Below, in pieces: positions 36,501 to 45,881 of a stretch of DNA of 64,000 bases (the stretch's first letter is position 1; each line of letters starts with the position of its first letter). Source of the stretch: WHSW01 sp963846165 (GTDB lineage Bacteria; Actinomycetota; Thermoleophilia; Solirubrobacterales; 70-9). The notes under the pieces are model-generated. The model saw only the letters and a list, made by a program, of their open reading frames with translations. It had not been told where the DNA came from and ran no database searches. Made by a program: the position numbers and the translations under genes. The stretch lies in NCBI GenBank assembly GCA_963846165.1, contig CAWJUU010000005.1, positions 310,001 to 374,000 of the forward strand, given 5' to 3'.

Positions 36501-37673
36501 TCGTCGACCTGCACGCGCACTACGCGATGCACCTGATCCCGCAGGCCGACGGCACGCCGATCGACCTGCTCTCGACCGCAAAGGGGCGGAAACGGCTGCG
36601 CGACCGCGTTCGCGCCCGGCTGATCGGCTTGGCCAGTCGATTCGCCAACTACCGCTCGTTCGAAAGCGGCCCCCGGGTGACGATCCCGCAGCTGCAGGAG
36701 GGCGACGTGGGCGTGGCGCTCTCAGTGGTCTACTCGTTCTTCGACGAGCTCGACCTCGAGGCCCCGTATGGCGCCCCGCCTGATGCGGGGTACCTGCCGC
36801 GGCTCACGCGTCAGCTCGACATGGTCGAGGCGGAGATCGAGGAGCACCATTCGGGCGAGGCCGTGGTCGTGCGCGACGCCGGCGATGCTCGACCGGGAGC
36901 TCGGAAATGGGCGGGTCGCGCTCGTCCACTGCGTCGAGGGCGGCTTCCATCTCGGCGATACGCCGGAGTCGGTGGATCGCGCGGTCACGGCGCTGGCGCG
37001 CCGCGGCGTCGCCTACATCGTCCTGCCGCACCTGCTCTGGCGCGGCGTGGCGACCAATTCTCCCGCCCTGCCGTTCCTGCCCGACTGGCTCTATCGCCTG
37101 GTGTTCCCACAGCCGAAGCTGGGCCTCTCGGAGCTCGGCACGGCCGCGGTCACGGCGATGGTGCGCGAGGGCGTCCTGATCGACCTCTCGCACATGAGCA
37201 CGCAGGCGCTGGCCGATACCTTCGAGCTCCTCGACGAGCTTGATCCCGATCGGCGGGTGCCGGTGATCGCCTCGCACAGCGCCTTTCGCTTCGGGCGACA
37301 GGAGTATGGCGTCGACGAGGAGACGATTCGGCGGATCGCAAGCCGTGACGGCGTCGTCGGCCTGATCTTCGCCCAGCACCAGCTCAACGACGGCGTGCGC
37401 CGCGGTCACACGCATAGCTTCGACGACTCGTTCGAGGTCATCTGCCGGCATCTGGACCGGATCGCCGAGATCACTGGGTCCCACGCCCATGCGGCGATCG
37501 GATCCGACTTCGACGGCTTCATCAAGCCGACGATGGGCGGGCTCGAGTCGATGACGGACATGGCGCGCCTCCAGCGTTCATTGCGCGACCGCCACGGAGC
37601 CGAGGACGCCGAGTGCATTTGCTCCGGCAACGCGCTGCGAGTGCTGCGAGCCGGCTGGGGTCGTGACGCTTGA
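36497..37673 (+). CDS. membrane-dipeptidase family (M19) protein, one frameshift
   Basis: This zinc dipeptidase-like amidohydrolase carries metal ligands in IVDLHAHYAMHLIPQ (HxH), VALVHCVEGGF (bridging Glu), PVIASHSAFRFG and HAAIGSDFDGF. A frame change near 36885 separates the first third from the rest; both parts are M19-like, so a one-base consensus error is likely. Joined length is about 391 residues. The TTG start at 36497 overlaps the Vps62-like stop. With the GH25-M15 protein it may take part in murein-peptide processing, but the substrate is open. Confidence 0.78.
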
Positions 37674-37727
37674 CATCGGCTCAGCCTCCCGATAGACAAT
37701 GAGCGGGGTCATCCGAGAAGGAGCAGG

Positions 37728-38216
37728 ATGAGCGAAACGAGCGCGGTCGAGGCGGCCGTCGGGACCGAGGCCGAGGAGGCCAACGCCTACCGCGACTCGC
37801 TGGCCTGGGCCCGCCTCGAGGACCAGATCGCCTGGTACAGCAGCAAGAGCCAGCTCAACCAACGCTGGTTCAAGCTGCTGAAGCTCTGTCAGATCGTCGC
37901 CGCCGCAGTGATCCCGGTGGCAGCGGCAGAATCGGCCCCGGCATGGCTGATCAGCGGACTGGGCGCGCTGATCCTCGTGCTCGAGGGAGTGCAGCAGCTC
38001 CAGCAGTACCAGCAGAACTGGACCACCTATCGCTCGACCGCGGAGCGGCTCAAGCACGAGAAGTTCCTCTTCCTCGCCGGTGCCGGGCCGTACGCCGCGG
38101 CCGCGAACCAGGAGGCGCTGCTCGCGGAGCGCGTCGAGGGCCTGGTTTCCCAGGAGCACGCCGCCTGGGCCTCGCACCAGGAAGAGCCCGCCCGCGAGGC
38201 GGAAGACGACCAGTGA
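37728..38216 (+). CDS. DUF4231 (SLATT-like) membrane protein
   Basis: In this 162-residue protein, an N-terminal helix with LEDQIAWYSSKSQLNQRWFK leads to two membrane helices (about 48-85, LISGLGALILVLEGVQQLQQ). After them comes the conserved NWTTYRSTAERLKHEKFLFL and a C-terminal helix with LLAERVEGLVSQEHAAW. This is the DUF4231 pattern, related to the SLATT membrane proteins proposed as pore-forming effectors in nucleotide-signalling conflict systems. Its stop overlaps the start of the TIR receptor gene (GTGA), so the two proteins are likely partners. Confidence 0.8.
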   Translation: MSETSAVEAAVGTEAEEANAYRDSLAWARLEDQIAWYSSKSQLNQRWFKLLKLCQIVAAAVIPVAAAESAPAWLISGLGALILVLEGVQQLQQYQQNWTTYRSTAERLKHEKFLFLAGAGPYAAAANQEALLAERVEGLVSQEHAAWASHQEEPAREAEDDQ

Positions 38217-39865
38217 GCACAGAGGCTCTCCCACCCCGCATCTTCATCGCCTACCGGCGCGACGACAGTCAGGGCTTCGCCCGCAGCATCCACGATCGCC
38301 TCGCTCTGCACTTCGGGCCCGATGCGGTCTTCAGGGACATCAACGACATCGAGCCCGGGAGGCCTTGGGAGGAGGCGATCGACGCGGCGCTCGGCTCCTG
38401 CGACGTGTTCGTGCTGCTGATCGGCGACGGTTGGCTGGAGGCGAGCGACGACGAGGGCAACCGCCGCATCGACGACCCGGAGGACCGCCATCGGCGCGAG
38501 ATCGAGACCGCGATCAATCGCAAGATCAGGATGTTCGTCACGCTGATGGAGGACGCCCACATGCCGCGCAGACGGCAGCTGCCACAGGCCTCCGCCAGCG
38601 GGGAGTCGCAGGGGCTCCAGAAGGTCCCCACCCTCCATGCTCTCCGGATCGCCGACCACGCCTTCGATTACGGCATCGAAGAGCTGATCAAGAGCATCGA
38701 AAGGGCGGCGGAGCAGGCGAGCACGGAGGCAGAGCGGGAGCATGCCGAGGCCGCGCTCCGACAGCGCGAGGAGGAGGCGGAGCTGGAGCGCGAGGAGCGG
38801 AGGCGGCGCGCCGATGCCGAGGCCGGAGCGGACGCGGAGGCGGAGGAGCGGAGGCGCGCGGACGAGGCGCGCCGGCGAGCGGCGGAGGAGCCGAAGCCGA
38901 CCGAGGAGACGGAGGTAGCGACCGAGCGCGTGGATGCCCGCAGACCGCGAGTGCCGATGCTCGCCGCCCTCGGGCTCGGTGCGGTGGCGGTGATCGTCGT
39001 CGCCTTCCTGATCCTCTCCTCAGGCGGGGACGAGGGCGGCGCAGCGGTAGACGGCGCTCCGGTCGAGGTCGGAAACCTCCCGGTCGAGCTGGTGTTCGGG
39101 AACGGCGGGCTCTGGGTGACGAACCGCGTCGGCGGGTCGGTGTCGTTCGTCGACGGCGAGCCGCCGCAGAGCGAGACGCGCTCGCTGGGCGGCGTGCCGG
39201 CGGGCGTCGCGGTCGCTGCCGGCTCCGTGTTCGTCGCCGACGGCGATGGGGACACGCTCTGGGCGATCGAGCCGGACGGGGATCTGGGCGAAGAGGTTCC
39301 TGTGGGCCTTCGCCCCGGCGGCATCGCAGTCGACGAGGAGGCGCTCTGGGTCGCGAACAGCGGCTCGAACACGGTCTCCCGGATCGATGCCGAGAACATC
39401 CAGAGCATCCCGGTCGGCCGCGAGCCCTTCGGCGTCGCGACCGGGGCCGAGGCCGTGTGGGTGACCAATCGTGCCGACGACACCGTCTCGCGGATCGACC
39501 CGGCGTCACGCCAGGCCGGCGAGCCGATCCCGGTCGGCGCGAATCCGAAGGGAATCGCGGTCAGCGACGAGGCCGTCTGGGTCGCGAACACCAACGACGA
39601 CACTGTCTCTCAGATCGACTTGACGTCGCTCACCGCCGGCGATCCGATCCCGGTCGGCACCGAGCCGCGCGGCGTGGTCTCCGCGTTCGGGTCGGTGTGG
39701 GTGGCGAACGGCGGCAGCGACTCGGTCTCGCGAATCGATCCCGAGCAGGGAGAGGTCGTGCAGACGCTCGACGTGGGCGCCGGGCCCGAGGGAATCACGG
39801 CGGGGCCGGACAGCGTCTGGGTCGCCAACGGCGAGGACGACACGGTGACCCGGATCAAGCCCTGA
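38213..39865 (+). CDS. TIR-transmembrane-beta-propeller receptor-like protein
   Basis: In this 550-residue protein, residues about 9-125 are a TIR_2 domain (RIFIAYRRDDSQGFARSIHD, FRDINDIEPGRPWEEAIDAA, VFVLLIGDGWL). A Glu follows the conserved Trp (PWEEAI) where NADase TIRs have their catalytic Glu. Residues about 165-245 are a highly charged coiled coil. One membrane helix (about 249-270) follows, then seven YVTN/NHL-like blades of the type VWVANTNDDTVSQID (about 280-550). With the TIR inside, the propeller would face outward. GTG 38213 overlaps the DUF4231 stop. Confidence 0.85.
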   Translation: MSTEALPPRIFIAYRRDDSQGFARSIHDRLALHFGPDAVFRDINDIEPGRPWEEAIDAALGSCDVFVLLIGDGWLEASDDEGNRRIDDPEDRHRREIETAINRKIRMFVTLMEDAHMPRRRQLPQASASGESQGLQKVPTLHALRIADHAFDYGIEELIKSIERAAEQASTEAEREHAEAALRQREEEAELEREERRRRADAEAGADAEAEERRRADEARRRAAEEPKPTEETEVATERVDARRPRVPMLAALGLGAVAVIVVAFLILSSGGDEGGAAVDGAPVEVGNLPVELVFGNGGLWVTNRVGGSVSFVDGEPPQSETRSLGGVPAGVAVAAGSVFVADGDGDTLWAIEPDGDLGEEVPVGLRPGGIAVDEEALWVANSGSNTVSRIDAENIQSIPVGREPFGVATGAEAVWVTNRADDTVSRIDPASRQAGEPIPVGANPKGIAVSDEAVWVANTNDDTVSQIDLTSLTAGDPIPVGTEPRGVVSAFGSVWVANGGSDSVSRIDPEQGEVVQTLDVGAGPEGITAGPDSVWVANGEDDTVTRIKP

Positions 39866-39890
39866 ACCCCGCGCGTACCCGAAAAGCGCG

Positions 39891-42800
39891 TCACTCCCCC
39901 AGGAACTCGCGGCGCTCGGCCGCCGTCAGCTCGCGCGTGACCTGTGCACGCGCCGTCCGCAGCAGGTCCGGCAGCGAGCCACACACCTCGCAGTCATAGA
40001 TGCGCGCGGCGCCGTCGGGGCGCGCCGCCAGCGACGAAGGATCGGCCGGGTCGAGGCCGAGGCCCGCGGTCACGATTCGCCGCCCGGCCGGGTCGAATCC
40101 GGCGTCGGTGATCGGGTGCCCGTCCCCGCGCAACTCGAGCAGCTGATCACCGCTGGCGGCATCCCAAACGCCCGCGCTTCCGTCATAGCTGGCGGTGACG
40201 ACGGTGCTGCCGTCAGGGCTGAAGCGCGTTGCGAACACCAGGTCGCTGTGGCCCTTGAGGACGACGCGCGTCCGACCGCTCGCCGCGTCCCAGATCCGCG
40301 CCGTGTTGTCCGAGGAGCCGGTCACGACGAGCTTGCCGCCGGGGCCGAATGCCGCGGCGTTGACGGCGTTCGAATGGCCGCGCAGAACCCTCAGCTCCTC
40401 ACCGCTTGCGAAGTCCCAGATCCGCGCCGTACGGTCGTTGCCCCCGGCGGTTACGACCTGCGTCCCGTCGGGACTGAACGCGGCGCTCGTAACGTTGGCC
40501 GTGTGCCCATCGAGCGTTCGTGCGTCCCCAGTCTCGACGTCCCAAAGACGGGCGGTACCGTCGTCGCTGGAGGTGACGACGTAATTCCCGTCCGGGCTGA
40601 ACGCCGCCGAGTTGAGCTTTGCGTCGTGGCCGGAGAGCTCACGCACGAGCGCGCCGTCCGTGGTCCACACGCGCCCGACACCGTCGTTGCCGGCGCTGAC
40701 GATCAGGCTCCCATCGGGGCTGATGTCCGCGTCGTTGGTGGCGGCGTCCTCGTTCGGCAGCACGACATCGGGCGAGTGTTTTCCGAGCTCCCAGAGCCGC
40801 TGGTCGAAGGCGCCCGCCATCAACACCGAGGTTGCCTGCCGGGTGAACGACGCGCTCGTCAGCGGCTGGCCCGCGTGCAGCTCTTCGCGACTCTCCCCCG
40901 CGGTCGCGTCCCAGATCCGCGCGGTGCCGTCCTGGCTCGCCGTCAGGACCGTTCGCCCATCCGGAGCGAACCCTGCGGTCGTCACCCAACCGTCATGGCC
41001 GCGAAGCTCCTCGAGCACCCGTCGCTCCGCCAGGTCCCACAGCTTGGCCGTGCCGTCGCCGCTCGCGGTGGCGAGTCGGGTTCCGCCGTCGTTGAGGGAG
41101 AGGTCTGTGACCGGCCCGGTGTGCCCACTGAGGACCGAGACGAGGTCACCCGACCCGGCCTTCCAGATCCGCACCGTCCCGTCGACGTTTCCGGTCGCCA
41201 GCAACCTGCCGTCGTCCGAGAAGGTCGCGGCGGTTGCGACGCCACCCTCAAGCGGCAGCCGGCCGACTTCGCGGCCCGTGCTCGAGTCCCAGAGCACCGC
41301 GGCGCCGCCACCGACGGCCGAGAAGATCCCATTGTCGCCGTAACCAGCCGAGAAGATCCGCGGACCCGCCGGGCTCACGGCGAGGGCGGAGATCGGTCCG
41401 GACCTCGGCCGCAGCACCGCTCGGGGAGCGCCCGAGCCGGTGTCCCAGAGCCTCACGGTGCCGTCGTCACTCGCGGTCACGATCGTGCGCCCGTCGGCGG
41501 TGAACTTGGCGCTTGACACCCACTTTCCGTGACCCCTGAGGACCGCGAGCGCCTCTCCCGTCGCAACGTCCCAGATCCGCGCGGTTGCGTCCTTGCCGGC
41601 GGTTACGACGCGCCTCCCGCTGCGGCTGAACTCGACCCTGGTGACGAAGTCCGTGTGCCCGGCGAGCCGCGCGCGCGGCTCGCCGGTGTCCCCGTCCCAG
41701 ATCCGTGCTGTGCCATCGCGGCTCGCGGTTGCGATTAGCTCGCCGTCGTTACTGAACACGGCCCACGAGACGCGGTCGCGATGCCCCTCCAGCCAGGCGA
41801 TGTTGGCGCCGGTTGACGCATTCCAGAGCCCGGCGCGCCCGTCGCGGCTCGCGGTCACGACGCGCTCGCCGTCCGGGCTGAAGGCGGCGTGAGCCATCCA
41901 CGCCGTATGCCCGCGCAGGCCGACCTCGACGTGCGAGAGCGCTAGCGCCCGGCGCAGCGCCAGCTCCGCCTCGCTCGTCGGGCTGATCGAGGCAGCGCGC
42001 GCGGCGAGAAGGACGCTCAGCTCGGGATCGACCTCGAACTGCGAGACCGAGGCGGAGGCGAGCTCGCGCGACTGAGCCAGCTGTGCCTGTCGCACGGCCT
42101 CGTTGCGCTGCTCTCGCGCCTCATTGCGCTGAACCAGGGCGACGATCGCGAGCACGGCGGTGACGGCGAGCGCAACGAAAGCAGCCGCGATCGTGGTGCG
42201 CTGGCGTCGTGTCGCCGCCTTTCGGCTGGCGAGGACGTATTCGGTCTGCAGAGGCGTCGGCTGTGGCTCTTTGTGCGCTGCCTGCTCCCCGAGCCAGCGT
42301 TCCGCCTCTCGCAGGTCGCTGCCCCGGAGGAGGTAGCTCGGATCCCGATTCCCATGCTCCCATTCCTCTGCGCGCTCGAGCAGGCGGGTGTGCTCGCGGG
42401 CCCACTCGTGCAGGTTGTCGATCGCCGCGAGGAGCGAGGCGAACCCCGGCGCGAACTCACCCTCGGTGCGAAAGTAGATGTAGTTGCGGCTCGCGAGGTC
42501 CTCCGGGACCGGGAGCCCGTCGGGCTCGCGGCGAAGCAGCGGGACGATCCGCTTCTTCTTCGCAAGCGCGTACTCGCGCTCTCGGCGACAGGGCTCGGAG
42601 CCAAGCGCCTCGGGAGTGATGACGAAGGCGAAGATGTCGGCGCCCTCGATCCCAAGCTCGATCTCGCGGCGCCACTCGACCGCCGGGCCGATGTCCTCAC
42701 GATCGACCCACACGTCCTTACCGCTCTCCCCGAGCGCGTTGCGCAGCCGCTGGACGAACTCTTCATCACGGCGCGAGTACGAGATGAAGACGTCGGCCAT
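39891..42800 (-). CDS. TIR-transmembrane-WD40 protein
   Basis: In this 969-residue protein, residues 1-115 are a TIR domain (MADVFISYSRRDEEFVQRLR, VDREDIGPAVEWRREIELGI, IVPLLRREPDG). A helical linker leads to one membrane helix (about 203-223) and a short coiled coil (RNEAREQRNEAVRQAQLAQS). Then come 14-15 WD40 repeats (about 295-930, for example VVTASRDGRAGLWN), enough for two seven-bladed propellers. The C-terminus has a CEVC motif. It converges on the other TIR gene with 25 nt between stops. ATG 42800 has no ribosome site. Confidence 0.87.
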   Translation of the reverse strand: MADVFISYSRRDEEFVQRLRNALGESGKDVWVDREDIGPAVEWRREIELGIEGADIFAFVITPEALGSEPCRREREYALAKKKRIVPLLRREPDGLPVPEDLASRNYIYFRTEGEFAPGFASLLAAIDNLHEWAREHTRLLERAEEWEHGNRDPSYLLRGSDLREAERWLGEQAAHKEPQPTPLQTEYVLASRKAATRRQRTTIAAAFVALAVTAVLAIVALVQRNEAREQRNEAVRQAQLAQSRELASASVSQFEVDPELSVLLAARAASISPTSEAELALRRALALSHVEVGLRGHTAWMAHAAFSPDGERVVTASRDGRAGLWNASTGANIAWLEGHRDRVSWAVFSNDGELIATASRDGTARIWDGDTGEPRARLAGHTDFVTRVEFSRSGRRVVTAGKDATARIWDVATGEALAVLRGHGKWVSSAKFTADGRTIVTASDDGTVRLWDTGSGAPRAVLRPRSGPISALAVSPAGPRIFSAGYGDNGIFSAVGGGAAVLWDSSTGREVGRLPLEGGVATAATFSDDGRLLATGNVDGTVRIWKAGSGDLVSVLSGHTGPVTDLSLNDGGTRLATASGDGTAKLWDLAERRVLEELRGHDGWVTTAGFAPDGRTVLTASQDGTARIWDATAGESREELHAGQPLTSASFTRQATSVLMAGAFDQRLWELGKHSPDVVLPNEDAATNDADISPDGSLIVSAGNDGVGRVWTTDGALVRELSGHDAKLNSAAFSPDGNYVVTSSDDGTARLWDVETGDARTLDGHTANVTSAAFSPDGTQVVTAGGNDRTARIWDFASGEELRVLRGHSNAVNAAAFGPGGKLVVTGSSDNTARIWDAASGRTRVVLKGHSDLVFATRFSPDGSTVVTASYDGSAGVWDAASGDQLLELRGDGHPITDAGFDPAGRRIVTAGLGLDPADPSSLAARPDGAARIYDCEVCGSLPDLLRTARAQVTRELTAAERREFLGE

Positions 42801-42930
42801 GTGTCGATTGAACCGCGATCCCGCGGGCGCCGCAAGACGCGACGCGTGGACCACTGAGACATGTGTCCACGAATCTGATCTGGCCGCTGTCGTCGGCGGG
42901 CTCGTTGACGGTCACCTTCGGGAAACGCCG

Positions 42931-44235
42931 CTACTGACACGCCACGTTCACGCATTGGCGCGAATCGCCATTCCCGCTGGCCCGGTTGCCGCCGCGGTCG
43001 ATCACGCCGTTGACCGCCTGAATACCCAGATCGCCATTGCGCCTGGCGTAGTTGCCGGCCAGCGTCGTGCTCTCGCTTTCGACGTCAAAGCCGTCGTCGC
43101 GAGAGCTGCCCGAACGATTGCGCCTGAGCAAAGTCTGGCGGGCCGTTGTCTCGATCATGACCCCGTCCCGGTTGCCGTGTCGCAGCCGGTTTCCGCGGAC
43201 CACGGTCCCTCGCGCCTTCCGAGCCCCCGGCACGATGTCGTGCTTGCGGCCGATCCGGATGCCCGCGGCGCCCGCGTGGCTGACGCGGTTGCGTGCGACC
43301 CGGTTTCTGCGCCCGGCCCTGACCGCGATGCCCGTTGCGCACCCGATCTCGCACTCGGCGCGAGGGGAGATCCGGGAGAGGTGATTCCGGGCGATGGTGT
43401 TCGCGTTCCCGCCAAGGATGATGCCGTCGCCGACTCGCAGGACTCGGTTGTGCCTGACCGCGTTGCGGTCGCTCTCAATCACGACCATCCCGGCCTCCGG
43501 GTTGTCAGCCAGCCTGTTTTCGCTGATGTGATTGGCGTTCGCTTCCACAGCGAGCAAGCCAACGTCTCCGTTGCGCGAGATCGTGTTCTGCTGGACTCTT
43601 ACGTGATCGGATCCGAACAGGCCAATTCCGGCTTGGTCGGTGTCAACTCCGTTCGCCAATACCGAGGTTCTGCTCACGTCGCTGCGTGTGACCCGGATGT
43701 AGGCGATGCCGAGGAAGGCGTTGCGCGCGACCGTGGACCGACCCAGACGGACGTCCCTCGATCGGAGAATGACAACTCCAGTATCGAGGTTTCGCACCAG
43801 GGTCAATCGGCGCAGGTGGGCATGTCTGGTGTGGTCGGTCAGAACGCCACTCGCGAACTCTTTGATCCGACCGCCTGTGATCGTGAGTCGGTTGTGTTTC
43901 TCGCTGGCGACCCCGGCGTCACACAGCTCGTCATCTGGGCACAGCAAGAGGCCCCGGGGAGCGATCGTGTCGTCGAAGCGCTCGCCGTCACCGTCGATCG
44001 TGTGTCCGTTCAGGTCGAGCGTCACGCCGTTCGCTCCGATCACGATCCCGCTGTTCGGGCAGTCGACGAGGTCGCTGTCGAGGGTCGTGTCGGCGGTGAT
44101 CGTGTCGCCGCAGCTCAAGTGGTCGGCGCTTGCCTCACCGCCCGTTACGGCCAGGACCGCGGCGAGGGTGGCCGCCAGCGCCACCGTGCCCAATGGCCAC
44201 GCTCGGCGGCGACAGACGTGGGGCCTGGAGGTCAT
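42931..44235 (-). CDS. secreted right-handed beta-helix protein
   Basis: This 434-residue protein has a signal peptide (PLGTVALAATLAAVLAVTGG, cleavage near ASA). It continues with CGDTITADTTLDSDLVDCPN and GIVIGANGVTLDLNGHTIDG, the entry strands of NosD-like parallel beta-helices. About a dozen rungs follow, such as NHISENRLADNPEAGMVVIE. It ends with RQCVNVACQ. Such proteins bind or cut polysaccharides, but no catalytic set is evident. It is complete and stands alone between the TIR-WD40 gene and the tRNA. Confidence 0.78.
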   Translation of the reverse strand: MTSRPHVCRRRAWPLGTVALAATLAAVLAVTGGEASADHLSCGDTITADTTLDSDLVDCPNSGIVIGANGVTLDLNGHTIDGDGERFDDTIAPRGLLLCPDDELCDAGVASEKHNRLTITGGRIKEFASGVLTDHTRHAHLRRLTLVRNLDTGVVILRSRDVRLGRSTVARNAFLGIAYIRVTRSDVSRTSVLANGVDTDQAGIGLFGSDHVRVQQNTISRNGDVGLLAVEANANHISENRLADNPEAGMVVIESDRNAVRHNRVLRVGDGIILGGNANTIARNHLSRISPRAECEIGCATGIAVRAGRRNRVARNRVSHAGAAGIRIGRKHDIVPGARKARGTVVRGNRLRHGNRDGVMIETTARQTLLRRNRSGSSRDDGFDVESESTTLAGNYARRNGDLGIQAVNGVIDRGGNRASGNGDSRQCVNVACQ

Positions 44236-44297
44236 TCCTGTGGCGAACCTACGTCACAGGCGCGATCAAAGTCAAGAACGGCGCACCGCTCAACAGA

Positions 44298-44370
44298 AGC
44301 GGACGACGGGTCTCGAACCCGCGACCTCGAGCTTGGGAAGCTCGCGCTCTACCAGCTGAGCTACGTCCGC
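44298..44370 (-). tRNA. tRNA-Gly (anticodon CCC)
   Basis: The complement folds as a standard cloverleaf: acceptor GCGGACG/CGTCCGC, D-arm AGCTCAGCTGGTAGAGC, anticodon stem CGAGC/GCTCG with loop TTCCCAA, and T-arm GCGGG-TTCGAGA-CCCGT. The anticodon is CCC, reading GGG. The discriminator is T (44298) and no CCA is encoded. Confidence 0.95.
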
Positions 44371-44379
44371 GTGACGCCG

Positions 44380-45780
44380 TCAGTCTAGAACCAGCGGCTC
44401 GTCGATCGCGAACCGATCGCCGCCCGCCTGCTTGGCCGCATACAGGGCCCGGTCGGCGGCGGCGAGCAGCTCGTGCGGCGCCATCCAGCCGCCCTTGTCG
44501 GAGGCCGAGATCCCGATCGAGGCGCGCAGCTCGATCACCCCGCCGCCGGGCTTGGGTCGCTTGACGCCGCGCATCGAGCGGATCAGCTTCCCGGCGACGA
44601 TCCGCGCCGACTCGACGTCGGAGTCGGGGAGCAGGACGATGAACTCGTCGCCGCCGGGACGGCAGATGAAGTCGCTCTCGCGCAGCTCCTCGATCAGCAC
44701 CTCGGCGGTCGCCATCAGCAGCTCGTCGCCGCTCGCGTGGCCGTGGGTGTCGTTGGTGGCCTTGAACCCGTCGAGGTCGATCGAGAGCGCCGCCAGGCGG
44801 GTGCCGTGGCGCTGGGCGAAGGCGAGCTGGCGGCGCAGCTCCTCGTCGAGGCGGCGGCGGTTGAAGACGTTGGTCAGCGGGTCGCGCTCGACCAGCTCGG
44901 CGAGCCGCTCCTGAAGCTGGCGGTTCTCGTCGTCGGCGCGGTCGAGATCGCGCGAGGTGTAGACGACGATCCCGATCAGCAAGGCGATCGCGATCGCGAT
45001 CAGGAAGGCGGCGCCGACGCGGACCGTGAACAGGTCCTCGCTCTCGCCGACGACGAGCGCGTAGCCGATCCCGATCGTGATCACGATCACCGCCGGCACC
45101 AGGCGCCTCATTGCGTGCCCGCCGGCGCGGTCGCTGGTCAGCAGCCGCACCCAGGCCGAGGACGGTCGCGCGCAGAGGATCCCCGCCCACAGCGCGACGA
45201 GCGCGAACACCGTCTGCGGCGCGACGCCGTTGACCACCGTGCGCCCGTAGACGTAGTCGACGTTGAAGAGATAACCGATCACCGCCGCGAGCACGATCAG
45301 GCCGGTTACCGCGGCGAGCGTGTTGATCACCGTGCTCCAGCGGGGGCCGTCGCGGTCGAGCACGGCGAGCCACAGCCCGCAGGCGAGGATCGCGGTCGCC
45401 GCATGGGGGTCGGGCCGGCCGGGGTACATCGCACCGCTGGTGTCGGTGAACAGCCCGTCGATCGCGAGGTCGACGCCGAAGATGTACTGGGCGAGCGTGA
45501 GGCCGGCGCCGATCACGACCAGCTCGGAGATGAACCGCGACCACGCCCGCGCCTCGTCGGAGCACTCGCGGTCGCGGACGAGCCACAGCGCCAGGCCGAG
45601 CGCGATCAGGGCGATCGCCGTGTTCGCCGGCATCCGCGGCGCATCGGGCACCAGCTCGGCGAGAAAGTAGACGCCGAGGATCCAGCCGAGCAGGGTCAGC
45701 GCGCCGGTCACGATCACGACCAACGCCGCGACGGTGGCGACGGCTGGCAGGAGTGCGAGGCGGCGCTCTTCTGTCTGCAT
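44380..45780 (-). CDS. membrane-bound GGDEF diguanylate cyclase
   Basis: The 466-residue protein has about eight N-terminal helices in a MASE-like sensor region (residues 10-290) and a short coiled coil (ENRQLQERLAEL). The GGDEF domain opens with ERDPLTNVFNRRRLDEEL and carries the active-site motif RPGGDEFIVLL. The A-site is canonical, so c-di-GMP synthesis is likely. No EAL or PilZ gene is nearby. It begins opposite the ccmG promoter and ends 9 nt before tRNA-Gly. Confidence 0.9.
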   Translation of the reverse strand: MQTEERRLALLPAVATVAALVVIVTGALTLLGWILGVYFLAELVPDAPRMPANTAIALIALGLALWLVRDRECSDEARAWSRFISELVVIGAGLTLAQYIFGVDLAIDGLFTDTSGAMYPGRPDPHAATAILACGLWLAVLDRDGPRWSTVINTLAAVTGLIVLAAVIGYLFNVDYVYGRTVVNGVAPQTVFALVALWAGILCARPSSAWVRLLTSDRAGGHAMRRLVPAVIVITIGIGYALVVGESEDLFTVRVGAAFLIAIAIALLIGIVVYTSRDLDRADDENRQLQERLAELVERDPLTNVFNRRRLDEELRRQLAFAQRHGTRLAALSIDLDGFKATNDTHGHASGDELLMATAEVLIEELRESDFICRPGGDEFIVLLPDSDVESARIVAGKLIRSMRGVKRPKPGGGVIELRASIGISASDKGGWMAPHELLAAADRALYAAKQAGGDRFAIDEPLVLD

Positions 45781-45868
45781 TCCGTTGCTTGAGATTGTGC
45801 GGGCCAGGGCTCCGTTTCGCCCGGCGCAGGGGTAAACCAGCCAAACCGGGCTGGGATCACGCCCACTC

Positions 45869-45874
45869 TAGGCT
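45869..45874 (+). promoter_or_regulatory. TAGGCT -10 element of ccmGH
   Basis: TAGGCT lies 7 nt before the GTG start of ccmG with no ribosome site between; the transcript is probably leaderless. Confidence 0.5.
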
Positions 45875-45881
45875 CCCGTTC

